Part shown: positions 37,677-45,777 of the stretch, in pieces
How positions within the stretch are numbered: the stretch's first letter is position 1
Layout of the letters: the number at the start of each line of letters is the position of its first letter
Assembly (NCBI GenBank): GCA_018269055.1
Contig: JAFDVI010000017.1
Coordinates: 19,107 to 83,106, forward strand
Source: Acidobacteriota bacterium
GTDB taxonomy: Bacteria; Acidobacteriota; Blastocatellia; RBC074
DNA: 64,000 bases
Direction: 5' to 3'
Made by a program: the position numbers and the translations under genes
Notes under the pieces: model-generated
What the model was told of the DNA's origin: nothing
Database searches by the model: none
Seen by the model: the letters and a program-made list of their open reading frames with translations, nothing else

Positions 37677-39578
37677 CTACTTCGACGTTTTCGCCATCGC
37701 CGCCGCGCCGCCCGGTTTGACCAGCAAATACCCCTGCATCTCCTGGTGCAGCGCCGAACAGAAGTTCGTGCAGTAATAAGGGAAGACGCCGGGTTTGTCC
37801 GCCACGAACTCAATCGTCTTGGTTTCGCCTGGGTCAACCACCACGTTGATGTTGTATTCGCCCAGGCCGAAGCCGTGCAATTCGTCGGTCGTCTGTTCAA
37901 TGTTGGTGACGTAAATCGTCACCTTATCGCCCTGATTGACCTCAATCTTGTTCGGTTCGAAGCTGCTGCGGACAGCCACCACTTTAACCGTCACGTTGTT
38001 GCCATTGCGCTCGACCTTGGCGTCTTTGACATCCCAAATCGCGTTCGGGTTCTTGTTTGATTCTTTGGCGTAGACCTCGATGGGTTTGAGCTTGTCGGCT
38101 TTGATCATCTGCGCGTAATGCGGTTCCGGCTCGGTGAAGGCGTCGTAGATCAGTTTCATCTTCTCGCCGCCGATGTTGATGAGTTGCGAGCTTTCGGGTT
38201 GCGACGGGCCAACGCTCAGATGACGTCCGTGCGAAAGCTTGTTGAGCGCGATCAGGTATTTCCCCGCCGGGTGCATCGTGTCGCCTTCGGCAGTGCAAAG
38301 GTGGCCGATGTTGTAACTGACCGGAATCTTGTCGGCGACTTCCCAACTGCCGAGTTTCCATTTGGCCACGGCGCTTTCGACAAACAGGCTGGTGTAGGCA
38401 TACCCATCGGCGTCGAACTGCGTGTGCAGCGGGCCTAATCCGACATTGACTTCGGCATCTTTGACCTTGTCGTAATTCAACACGGGGATGCCGTCTTCGT
38501 TGCCGCTGAAGTCTTTGTTTTGAATTGCGGTCAACATCTTCTCGACATTGTAGGCGGTGGTGATGGATTGAAGCTTGCCGCTGCCGATGAAGTATTTGCC
38601 GTCGGGGCTGACGTCAACGCCGTGTGGCGATTTGCTGCAGGGGATCAGGTAGATGATGCCCTCGACTTTCTTCGGATCAATCACCTTGACGCCGCCGAGG
38701 GTGTCGGCCTTGCCGTCGGCGACTGCTTTTTCGGCGGCTTTCCAGTTGACAGCGGCGATATAGTCGCGGTCTTTCTGCGTCGAAGTCACTTCAAGTTTGC
38801 CGATCGCGCGCTCGGTGTTGTATGAAGTCCAGAAAGCCCAACCTTCGCTCGGCCCTTTGCCCGCGTCGCCCAGGTCCCAGTTGAAAGGCGGCGTGAGGAC
38901 CTGGAAGCCGACGCTCATCTCGCCCGACTGCGGATCAACTTTGATTCCCGAAACCACGCCATTGTATTTGGTGGCGTAGTCTTCAATCGGCGCATAGCTT
39001 CCTTTCGGCAGTGGAACTGAAAAACGTGACGCCGCCAAAATGTATTCCGTGTTCGGCGTCGCAAACGAACCGCCGTGAAACCCCGAAACGTTCGGGACGG
39101 GGCCGAGAATCTGTTTGGTTTTGAAGTCGCGCAGGTCAATGCGCGCGATGCGGTTGTTGGCGTTGTCGTTGACGAAGAGCCAGCGCCCGTCGTAATCGCC
39201 TTTGGTTTCGCTGATCGCCGGGTGATGCACGTCGCCCCAGGTGTAAGCGCCGAGCATCTTCTTCGACTCGGCATCGAAGCCGTAGCCCGTCGCCGGATAA
39301 GGCGCGAAGACTGGAATCGTAGAGATGTGGCGCATCGAAGGCACGCCCGCAATATAAACATTGCCGGAGTGCCCGCCCGAATAAAACAAGTAGTATTCGT
39401 CGGTGTCGCCGGGGGCGACGTAAGTTGAAGTGGCGGCTTCGGCAGTTCCGCCAACTTCGGCCACGGAAGGCGCGCGCCCGCAATTGACCACCGTCAGCGA
39501 GAGGATCAGGGTGAAGAGGACGCCGGCGCCAAACCACGCCAGTTTTGATTTGCCGTATTTTTCAATGTATGCGTTCAT
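37677..39578 (-). CDS. nosZ: Nitrous oxide reductase NosZ (clade II, Sec-exported)
   Basis: A 633-residue periplasmic N2O reductase that converts N2O to N2. The ATG at 39578 has GGAGGAG 6-7 bases upstream. The signal peptide (LAWFGAGVLFTLILSLTVV) has no twin arginine, the hallmark of clade II enzymes. CuZ His motifs are visible along the propeller: WGDVHHPA, SGFHGGSF, SPHGVD, GPLHTQFD, IGHLC, SHGRH and EPHYAQ. The C-terminal cupredoxin domain has DELHGFGLG and the CuA motif CTNFCSALHQEMQGY. All expected ligands appear present, so the enzyme should be active. Confidence 0.97.
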   Translation of the reverse strand: MNAYIEKYGKSKLAWFGAGVLFTLILSLTVVNCGRAPSVAEVGGTAEAATSTYVAPGDTDEYYLFYSGGHSGNVYIAGVPSMRHISTIPVFAPYPATGYGFDAESKKMLGAYTWGDVHHPAISETKGDYDGRWLFVNDNANNRIARIDLRDFKTKQILGPVPNVSGFHGGSFATPNTEYILAASRFSVPLPKGSYAPIEDYATKYNGVVSGIKVDPQSGEMSVGFQVLTPPFNWDLGDAGKGPSEGWAFWTSYNTERAIGKLEVTSTQKDRDYIAAVNWKAAEKAVADGKADTLGGVKVIDPKKVEGIIYLIPCSKSPHGVDVSPDGKYFIGSGKLQSITTAYNVEKMLTAIQNKDFSGNEDGIPVLNYDKVKDAEVNVGLGPLHTQFDADGYAYTSLFVESAVAKWKLGSWEVADKIPVSYNIGHLCTAEGDTMHPAGKYLIALNKLSHGRHLSVGPSQPESSQLINIGGEKMKLIYDAFTEPEPHYAQMIKADKLKPIEVYAKESNKNPNAIWDVKDAKVERNGNNVTVKVVAVRSSFEPNKIEVNQGDKVTIYVTNIEQTTDELHGFGLGEYNINVVVDPGETKTIEFVADKPGVFPYYCTNFCSALHQEMQGYLLVKPGGAAAMAKTSK

Positions 39579-39601
39579 AAAAGCTCCTCCTTTTTTGAGG
39601 A

Positions 39602-40024
39602 TCATTGTTTAAGCTGAGACTGCGGCTCCAGCTTTCGTTGATAAGCGATCTTCAATAGCCTTATCGCTTCCTGTTTTTCCGCTTCCGCGAGCGGAGTTCT
39701 TGTCCCCAGCACGATGCTCATCGTGCCGCTGGGATGGTGTAAAAACTCTTCGAGCGATTTGCCGAAGCGACGCTCGGTATCAACCGCGGCTTCGGATAAA
39801 TCCGGGCCGAACTTCGCGGCACTGATGCCGAAGGCGCGGATCGAATGACAGGCGATGCAATCCTTCCGGACAAAGAAAGCGCCTTCGCCTGCAAGCCATT
39901 GGCGACGCTGCTCCGCTGCCCTGTCAGGCGCGCCAGACGATTTGCCAAAACCCGCTGAGACCAGCGCCAGCAGCGCGATGCTGAGCGCGGCAATAACGAC
40001 CAACTGCACTGCGTGTGATTTCAT
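39602..40024 (-). CDS. Monohaem cytochrome c in the nos operon
   Basis: A 140-residue exported c-type cytochrome with a signal or anchor helix (LVVIAALSIALLALVSAGF) and one haem site CIACHS near residue 56. Distal Met is probably in GTMSIVLGTR. The C-terminal half is closely similar to the end of the pentahaem protein encoded just upstream (FGPDLSEA, GTMSIVL, EKQEAI), so they share a domain by duplication. It lies 23 bases before nosZ and is a likely immediate electron donor to its CuA. Confidence 0.88.
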   Translation of the reverse strand: MKSHAVQLVVIAALSIALLALVSAGFGKSSGAPDRAAEQRRQWLAGEGAFFVRKDCIACHSIRAFGISAAKFGPDLSEAAVDTERRFGKSLEEFLHHPSGTMSIVLGTRTPLAEAEKQEAIRLLKIAYQRKLEPQSQLKQ

Positions 40025-40085
40025 AGTGAGTAAATTTCCCTTGTTAGCTTCTCAAATGAAGCAAGCGGCGAGCCGCCCCCACAAT

Positions 40086-41297
40086 TCACTTCTTCGGCTC
40101 TGCCTTTTGTTCAGCTTTTGCCGGTTGAGCCTGTTGTTCCTGTTTGCGCTGGTTGGCGATCTTCAACTTCCCGATGACTTCTTGTTTTTCGGCGTCGGTC
40201 AATTGAATTTGCGTCGAGAGCACGACGGCCATCGTCCCTGTTGGTGCGCGCAGAAAGTCTTCGAGCGTGCGACCGAAACGGCTCTGCACGTCGGTGACGG
40301 CGTCCGAAAGGTCTGGGCCGATCTTGGCCGCCGAATCAATGCCGAGCGAGGTGACCGAATGGCAGATGAAGCAGCCCTTCTTGACGAAGAGCGCGCCCTC
40401 GCCTTCCATCATTTGTTTTTCTTTGGCGATTTCTTCCGGCGTTGGGCGATCAACGATCTGCGCGCCGGGAATGAAGCGCGCCGGCAAATCGGTCCGCCTC
40501 CAGCTCAGCACCAGCAACGAGAGCGCCTGCGCCTCGCGCGTCGAAAAGTTGAAGTTCGGCATCACGGTGTCGGGCGAGACCGATTTCGGGTTTTGGAAAT
40601 GCGCCACGTGCCAGGCGAAGGCGGACTTCTTGCCCGCGATGCGCCCGTAGTCGTACTGCTCAGGCGATTTATCGCCTACGTTCGTTAGGTCAGGGCCGAT
40701 CACGCCCCCTCGCCCGTTGATCTGATGGCAGGCGCGGCAGTTCTTTTCATGAACGAGTTGTTTGGCCAGGTTGATGAAGTCCGCGCCCCTGGTCTCGCGC
40801 TCGTAGCGGTGGCAGGCGTTGCAGTTGACCTGCATCATCGCCTTCTTGTCTTTGACCAGGTAAGTGTCGGTCAACCGTTTGCCGAGCAGCGGCTCTTCCC
40901 AAAACTCTGCGAAACCGTGCGCTGCATTCTTATCCGTCGCGTAGCCTTGTCCGCCATGGCAGGCCGTGCAGCCGAATTGATTGAGCGGGTGTTTTTCCAG
41001 AATTTCTTTCGGGTGCGATTTGAAAGGATTCGGCGCGCTGTCCAGACCCTTCCACTCCAGACCCTGATGGCAGGTCGTGCAGCGGTCAACACGGTTCAGG
41101 TCTTTGGCCCAAATCTGCTGCAACCCCTCAGGCAATTGCGCCGCGCGGGCCGCGCCGAACCTCTTCGCCACCAGATCGTGAAATTGCGATTGGTAGCCTT
41201 TCCATTCCGGCACGTAGTTGTCCCAGTACAGAAACCCCGTCACCACCAGCACTACCGCGCCGAGCAAAAAAATTTTGAATGCATCTTTGGTGAACAC
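40086..41297 (-). CDS. Pentahaem cytochrome c in the nos operon
   Basis: A 403-residue protein with an N-terminal membrane helix (IFLLGAVVLVVTGFLYW) and five CxxCH sites: CTTCHQG, CTACHGG, CNACHRY, CRACHQI and CFICHSV. The fifth, with GPDLSDAV and GTMAVVLST, forms a C-terminal domain like the adjacent monohaem cytochrome. The C-terminus is Lys/Glu/Ala-rich. It follows cytochrome b and the Rieske gene and probably replaces cytochrome c1, linking the quinol-oxidising core to NosZ. Confidence 0.9.
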   Translation of the reverse strand: MFTKDAFKIFLLGAVVLVVTGFLYWDNYVPEWKGYQSQFHDLVAKRFGAARAAQLPEGLQQIWAKDLNRVDRCTTCHQGLEWKGLDSAPNPFKSHPKEILEKHPLNQFGCTACHGGQGYATDKNAAHGFAEFWEEPLLGKRLTDTYLVKDKKAMMQVNCNACHRYERETRGADFINLAKQLVHEKNCRACHQINGRGGVIGPDLTNVGDKSPEQYDYGRIAGKKSAFAWHVAHFQNPKSVSPDTVMPNFNFSTREAQALSLLVLSWRRTDLPARFIPGAQIVDRPTPEEIAKEKQMMEGEGALFVKKGCFICHSVTSLGIDSAAKIGPDLSDAVTDVQSRFGRTLEDFLRAPTGTMAVVLSTQIQLTDAEKQEVIGKLKIANQRKQEQQAQPAKAEQKAEPKK

Positions 41298-41320
41298 GAC
41301 TTTCCCTTTTCAAAATTCAT

Positions 41321-41391
41321 CTACGAAGTCACACGAAGAAACACGAAAGAACTTTGAATAACTTTGTCTACCTTCGTGTGGCTTTGTGGAT
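41321..41391. repeat. Palindromic repeat, CACGAAG family, copy 2
   Basis: CTACGAAGTCACACGAAGAA on the left and ACCTTCGTGTGGCTTTGTGG on the right form an imperfect palindrome between the cytochrome b and pentahaem genes. It matches the element at 7929-7994. Confidence 0.75.
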
Positions 41392-41402
41392 GACGTTCGC
41401 TC

Positions 41403-42719
41403 TTAAAACTTCTTTGGCATCTCCGGCCAGTGCTCCCACGGCCAGTAGAAATGCCAGTACGGCCCGCGCAGGAACGTGCCAACGACGGTCAATACAAGGA
41501 TGAAGAGCACGACCAGCAGAAAAACGAGGTTCTGCCGCCGCCGCTCCATAGCGAACCAGACGCCGACCGCGCGCACAGACGATTTATCGAAGTACGGCCA
41601 AGCAATGGCCGCCGCCACCAGAATACCCGGCACGATGATGCCGCCGATCAAAGCGCCGTTGATCGTAAAGCCGCCGATGCTGAAGGTCGTGATCGTCACC
41701 AATTCCTGCAGCCAGAGAAAGTACCACGGCGCTTTTGCCGGATTGGGCGTGATTGCCGGGTTGGCCGCTTCTTCCAGTGGCGCGTGCGCGATCAACGTCA
41801 GGATGGAAGCGACCGCCAGCGTCGCCAATGTCACCACCAGCAACCGCCGCGTCAGGTTGGGTGACGATCTGACCGTATGTTTGTCTTCATCCACCAGCGA
41901 AGTTTTGACGTGAACCGTCGTCCCACTGGTGATGCCGAGCAGCGAATAAGTTTTGCTGGGGATCGGCACTGCTTCTTCTTTTTTCTGACCCAGCGATTCT
42001 TTGTCCACGCAGGCCAGGCCGCCGTCTTTGCGCACGCGCCACATGTGATAAGAAAACAGCACCAGCACCACGAGCGGCAGGAAGAAGCAATGCAGCACGT
42101 AGAAGCGAATCAGCGTGTTCTGTTCGATCGTGTTGCCGCCGAGTAGAATGAAGCGCATCCATTCGCCCGCGACCGGCGCGGCTTTGGCAATGTTCGTGCC
42201 GACCGTGATCGCCCAATAAGCCAGTTGATCCCACGGCAACAGATAACCCGTGAACGAAAGAAACAGCGTCACCAAAAGCAGAGCCACGCCGACAATCCAA
42301 TTGAGCGGGCGATTCTGATTGGTCGCCGTGCCGTTTCGGTAAGCGGCGGTCAGAAAGACTCTAACCATGTGCATAAAAACCACTGCCACCATCAGGTGCG
42401 CCGAAATGCGATGCAGCCCGCGCAGAAACCAGCCGAATGAAACCGCATACTCAAGGTCTTTCACCGACAGGTAAGCGCGCTCGACCGACGGCACGTACAA
42501 AAACATCAACACCGTGCCCGTGACGGTCAGAATCAAAAACAGCATCGCCGAGACCGTGCCCAGCCAAAACGAATAGCCCCACGATAAACTCTCGCGCGAG
42601 ACTTTGGCCGGAAACCAGTGCAGCAGAAAATTTCTGACCACTGAATCGCCAGCCTCGCGGGCGCTCGCCGGAAGCCACGTCCAGACAGCCTTTTCCCAAA
42701 TTGATCTTTTCGCTTGCAT
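41403..42719 (-). CDS. Cytochrome b (b6-petD fusion type) of the nos operon
   Basis: A 438-residue diheme cytochrome b. Haem His are in LRGLHRISAHLMVAVVFMH and RFYVLHCFFLPLVVLVLFSYH. The Qo motif is the PWYF variant (KAPWYFLWLQELV) found in many menaquinol-oxidising complexes, rather than PEWY. An extended N-terminus and four C-terminal helices (subunit IV part) are fused. With the Rieske protein and pentahaem cytochrome it would form a quinol:cytochrome c complex feeding N2O reductase, in place of the NosGH route. Confidence 0.93.
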   Translation of the reverse strand: MQAKRSIWEKAVWTWLPASAREAGDSVVRNFLLHWFPAKVSRESLSWGYSFWLGTVSAMLFLILTVTGTVLMFLYVPSVERAYLSVKDLEYAVSFGWFLRGLHRISAHLMVAVVFMHMVRVFLTAAYRNGTATNQNRPLNWIVGVALLLVTLFLSFTGYLLPWDQLAYWAITVGTNIAKAAPVAGEWMRFILLGGNTIEQNTLIRFYVLHCFFLPLVVLVLFSYHMWRVRKDGGLACVDKESLGQKKEEAVPIPSKTYSLLGITSGTTVHVKTSLVDEDKHTVRSSPNLTRRLLVVTLATLAVASILTLIAHAPLEEAANPAITPNPAKAPWYFLWLQELVTITTFSIGGFTINGALIGGIIVPGILVAAAIAWPYFDKSSVRAVGVWFAMERRRQNLVFLLVVLFILVLTVVGTFLRGPYWHFYWPWEHWPEMPKKF

Positions 42720-42737
42720 AAGCTTTCCTTTGAGATT

Positions 42738-42802
42738 CGTAGTATCGCCCTTCAGGCGGAATGCTCCGGCTGGCGCGGCTTCCGCACGAAGGCGGTACTA
42801 CG
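42738..42802. repeat. Palindromic repeat, PPSGG family, intergenic copy
   Basis: CGTAGTATCGCCCTTCAGGC and the matching GAAGGCGGTACTACG end flank a GC-rich centre. It fills most of the 85-base gap between the Rieske and cytochrome b genes. Confidence 0.8.
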
Positions 42803-42804
42803 AT

Positions 42805-43416
42805 CTAAACGGTCAGTCTGAAGTTCTGATCCACAACCTGCGCCATATCCACGATGATCTGGCCGTCATCGGGCGAGACTTCGAGCTTGAAGTAATCAAG
42901 CGGGCGCGGCGCTGGCCCCGCGTAATTCGTGCCGTCGCCGTAATACTTCGAGCCGTGGCAAGGGCAGTGGAATTCGTATTGCTCTTCAAATTCGCGCTGG
43001 CGCGTTTTGACTTTCTTCGGCTGGTTGAGCTTCTGCATCTTCACGGTGCAACCCAGGTGCGTGCAGGCAGCCGAGACGGCGTAGAAGGTGCTGCGCTCCT
43101 TAAAGACGAACAGCCGCCTTTCTTCCAGAAATTTGCCGCCTTCGCCGAATTGATCGGGCGTGCCGACTTTGAACTTTTGCGGCTCCTCATACAGCACGTT
43201 GGGTTTGAGCGCGCGCAGGTAAGCCAGCGCCTGCCCGGCCAACCCGACCAGTGTCGCGCCCACCCCGAGCCGCGCCAGGAAGGACCGCCGCGAAGTTTTG
43301 CGGGCGGGCGCGTCAGCATCTCCGGCCAGTATCTCCGCTTTGATTCTTTCAAGCTTCGCTTGTTCGGACTCGCCCTTTGATTTGAACCTATCGAACCAAG
43401 ACTTCATGCTCTTCAT
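42805..43416 (-). CDS. Rieske 2Fe-2S protein of the nos operon (Tat-type signal)
   Basis: A 203-residue Rieske subunit. It has a twin-arginine type anchor (SRRSFLARLGVGATLVG), cluster boxes CTHLGC and CPCHGSKY, and an unusually long spacing between them with a charged insert (NQPKKVKTRQREFEEQ). The GPAPRPL loop follows. The ATG at 43416 has GGAGG 10 bases upstream and lies inside the end of the preceding gene (29-base overlap); a second ATG at 43407 is possible. It forms the quinol-oxidising core with the cytochrome b downstream. Confidence 0.93.
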   Translation of the reverse strand: MKSMKSWFDRFKSKGESEQAKLERIKAEILAGDADAPARKTSRRSFLARLGVGATLVGLAGQALAYLRALKPNVLYEEPQKFKVGTPDQFGEGGKFLEERRLFVFKERSTFYAVSAACTHLGCTVKMQKLNQPKKVKTRQREFEEQYEFHCPCHGSKYYGDGTNYAGPAPRPLDYFKLEVSPDDGQIIVDMAQVVDQNFRLTV

Positions 43417-45316
43417 AGTAGAAGACCTCCATCGTCATCGCGTCCGTCGGGCAGCGAATGGCGCACAATCCGCAACGGATGCACTTCTCATCGTCTTTGA
43501 GCATTGCCGAAAGCGGCAGCCCCAACTGACAGCCAGACGCTTCGGCAATTTGATTGACTACGTCCGGCGCCAAATCCAGTTCTTCGACCGGAACCAGCTT
43601 CAGGCAGTATTCCGGGCACACGTCGACGCAGCGGTTGCACATCACACAAAGCTGCGGATCGTAGATCGTTTGAATGTGGCAGGAGAGGCAGCGTTCGGCT
43701 TGCCGTCGCGCTTCGGCCTCGTCGTAACCGGTTTCGACTTCCGAGATGCCCGTGCGCCGGTCGAGAGAGATGGTCGGCGGCACTGTGCGCTCGCACTTCT
43801 CGTAATCCTCGGGCATTCGATAAGTGCGCGTCGGCAGCCGCTCAATGTCCAGATTGAAGACCTGCGCTCGCGCGTCGAAACCACGCAGGTAGTCGTCAAT
43901 CGAGAGCGCCGCGCGTTTGCCGTTAGCCACGGCTTCGATCAAGTTGCGCGGCCCGAAAGCCACGTCGCCGCCCGCGAACAAGCCTGGAGCGGAAGTCGCG
44001 AGCGTCGCGGGATCAACCTGAATCGTACCCTGCGGCGTCAATTCGACTTTGTCTTCGGACTTGAGGAATGACAGGTCGGCTTGTTGGCCGATGGCCAGGA
44101 TGACAGAGTCGGCGGCAAAAGTTTCGCTGAAGTCGAGATCGTATTCGGGATTAAAACGCCCGTTTTCATCGTAGGTGCGTTTGACGCCGATGAATTCAAC
44201 CCCGGTGAGTTTGCCATTGCCGCCTACGAAACGTTTCGCGCCGCGTTGCGGGTGGAATTTGACGCCTTCTTTCTTCGCCTCTTCGAACTCTTCCTTGCCT
44301 TGCGTGGTGCGCATGACGGGCATTTCCTCGAAGGATTCCAGGCTGGCCATATGGACTTCGGTCGCGCCCGCGCGCAAGGCGGCGCGCGCCACGTCAATCG
44401 CGGTGTGAACTTCCCCGGCAGGAGCCTCGCCGTTTTGCTCCTCAAGCCCAGCGCGCAAAGCCATGCGCGCCGCGTCGAAGGCGACGAAGCCTCCGCCAAT
44501 GACCAGAACCTTCTTGCCCAGATTGACGCGGTAGCCGTTGTTGATGTTGATGAGGTAATCAACCGCTTTGATGACGCCGTCCAGATCAGCGCCTTCGATT
44601 TTCATCTCGCGGCCTTTCTGCACGCCGACGCTCAGGAAAATGGCCTCGTAACCTTGGGCGCGAAGCTCGGCTACGCCGAAGTCTTCGGTCACCGGCGAGC
44701 GGTAGCGGATTTCCACGCCGAGCTGTTCGATCTTCTCCACCTCTTTATCAATCACGGCGCGCGGCAGACGGAATTCGGGAATGCCGTGAACCATCATCCC
44801 GCCCGCTTGTTCCGACGCCTCGAAGATTGTGACCTTGTAGCCCATTAGCGCCAGATCGTGCGCGGCGGCTAGTCCCGCTGGGCCCGCCCCTATGACGGCG
44901 ACCTTTTGTCCGCGCGCGACGTACTTGCGGCTGGCTTGCAAAATGGGCAGATGGCCGCGCACTTTATTGCCGGCGTCGCTGAAGGCCTCGCGCAATTTGT
45001 CCTGCGCGTCCGGCTCCATTGACTCGACGCCGTAACGTTCGGCAACAAAGCGCTTCAAGGCGCGAATGCTGACCGGCTCGTCAATCTTTCCGCGACGGCA
45101 ACTGTCTTCGCATGGCGCGGCGCACACGCGGCCACAGATTGAAGCCAGCGGGTTCGGCGAGCGGGCCGTCAGGTAGGCGTCTTCATACTTCCCTTGCGCG
45201 ATCAACTGCACGTAGCGCCCGGCATCCGTATGCACGGGACAGGCCGCCTGGCAGGGGATCATTCCTTTCCAGAATTCAACATCTGGAATGATGGTTTTGT
45301 ACTTGAAGGCACTCAT
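43388..45316 (-). CDS. GltD-like NAD(P)H/FAD oxidoreductase with N- and C-terminal FeS sites
   Basis: A 642-residue flavoprotein of the glutamate-synthase-small-subunit superfamily. The N-terminus has the FeS helical domain (CQAACPVHTDAG, CGRVCAAPCEDSCRRG), then FAD motif VAVIGAGPAGLAAAHDLA (residue about 140), NAD(P) motif VLVIGGGFVAFDAAR (about 275), and GLFAGGDVAFGP. The C-terminus holds two 4Fe-4S sites (CVMCNRCVDVCP, CIRCGLCAIRCP) and an extra CLSCH. It is the first gene of the nos operon and overlaps the Rieske gene, so it may feed NAD(P)H or ferredoxin electrons into that chain. Partner and direction are unproved. Confidence 0.85.
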   Translation of the reverse strand: MSAFKYKTIIPDVEFWKGMIPCQAACPVHTDAGRYVQLIAQGKYEDAYLTARSPNPLASICGRVCAAPCEDSCRRGKIDEPVSIRALKRFVAERYGVESMEPDAQDKLREAFSDAGNKVRGHLPILQASRKYVARGQKVAVIGAGPAGLAAAHDLALMGYKVTIFEASEQAGGMMVHGIPEFRLPRAVIDKEVEKIEQLGVEIRYRSPVTEDFGVAELRAQGYEAIFLSVGVQKGREMKIEGADLDGVIKAVDYLININNGYRVNLGKKVLVIGGGFVAFDAARMALRAGLEEQNGEAPAGEVHTAIDVARAALRAGATEVHMASLESFEEMPVMRTTQGKEEFEEAKKEGVKFHPQRGAKRFVGGNGKLTGVEFIGVKRTYDENGRFNPEYDLDFSETFAADSVILAIGQQADLSFLKSEDKVELTPQGTIQVDPATLATSAPGLFAGGDVAFGPRNLIEAVANGKRAALSIDDYLRGFDARAQVFNLDIERLPTRTYRMPEDYEKCERTVPPTISLDRRTGISEVETGYDEAEARRQAERCLSCHIQTIYDPQLCVMCNRCVDVCPEYCLKLVPVEELDLAPDVVNQIAEASGCQLGLPLSAMLKDDEKCIRCGLCAIRCPTDAMTMEVFYYEEHEVLVR

Positions 45317-45437
45317 TACCGAGTTCCTAATTGTTTATATAGGTTGAATACTATTGGCGGATTTACCGATCCTTTCATCGAGAAGCAATCAACGATCCAG
45401 AAGAGCGGTGATCTGTTCACGATTTATTATCGAGGCA

Positions 45438-45479
45438 AATATAGATTTGCAGGTGTGGCAGGTAGATGACTTATGTCAC
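45438..45479 (-). promoter_or_regulatory. Crp/Fnr-type operator and promoter of the nos operon
   Basis: ATGAC-TTAT-GTCAC (45466-45479) is a dyad with the 4-base spacer of Fnr/DNR boxes. On the minus strand a -10 hexamer TATATT (45443-45438) is centred exactly 32 bp downstream, the class II activation geometry (box at -41.5). The same core occurs at 46623-46636. Confidence 0.7.
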
Positions 45480-45513
45480 AGTTGATAAAGTAAATTGTCG
45501 TGATTGTGCGCCG

Positions 45514-45662
45514 TAATTTACTGAGAGTGTATCCAGGCCAGAGATTGCAATTGCTGAGTTGTGCGCAATGCTCCGCATTCGCAGGTAATAATTCCCCAGT
45601 CCGCGGAAGTCGTTATTCAAATACGAAAGCGGCGATTGCTGACAAGTCAATCGTCGCTTTTT
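45514..45662 (+). ncRNA. Possible plus-strand small RNA ending at an orphan terminator
   Basis: Stem AAGCGGCGATTG (45627-45638) pairs with CAATCGTCGCTT (45648-45659), with one G-T wobble on the plus strand, followed by TTTTT. No plus-strand gene lies upstream. A start near 45514 is guessed from the divergent spacing to the Crp/Fnr box and is not supported by a strong -10. Confidence 0.3.
45626..45662 (+). terminator. Orphan Rho-independent terminator (plus strand)
   Basis: A 12-bp stem with a 9-base loop and a T-run (45658-45662). On the minus strand the stem has a C-A mismatch and no T-run, so it works only in the plus direction. Confidence 0.7.
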
Positions 45663-45777
45663 GTGCGGGTTTCTGCAATTTGATAAGCCCAGCCACTGAA
45701 GCGCAAATCGCCCGGCCAAGGTTGGGCGAATCACAAGCATCGCAATCCATTGGCCTGTGGCTGGGCAAAGTTAAACG

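Larger units (their letters stand above)
45317..45777. other. Intergenic region between the nos operon and ric
   Basis: About 460 bases without a credible gene. It holds a Crp/Fnr-type box with a minus-strand -10 element (45438-45479) driving the nos operon, and a plus-strand terminator hairpin (45626-45662) that has no plus-strand gene before it. Confidence 0.6.
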
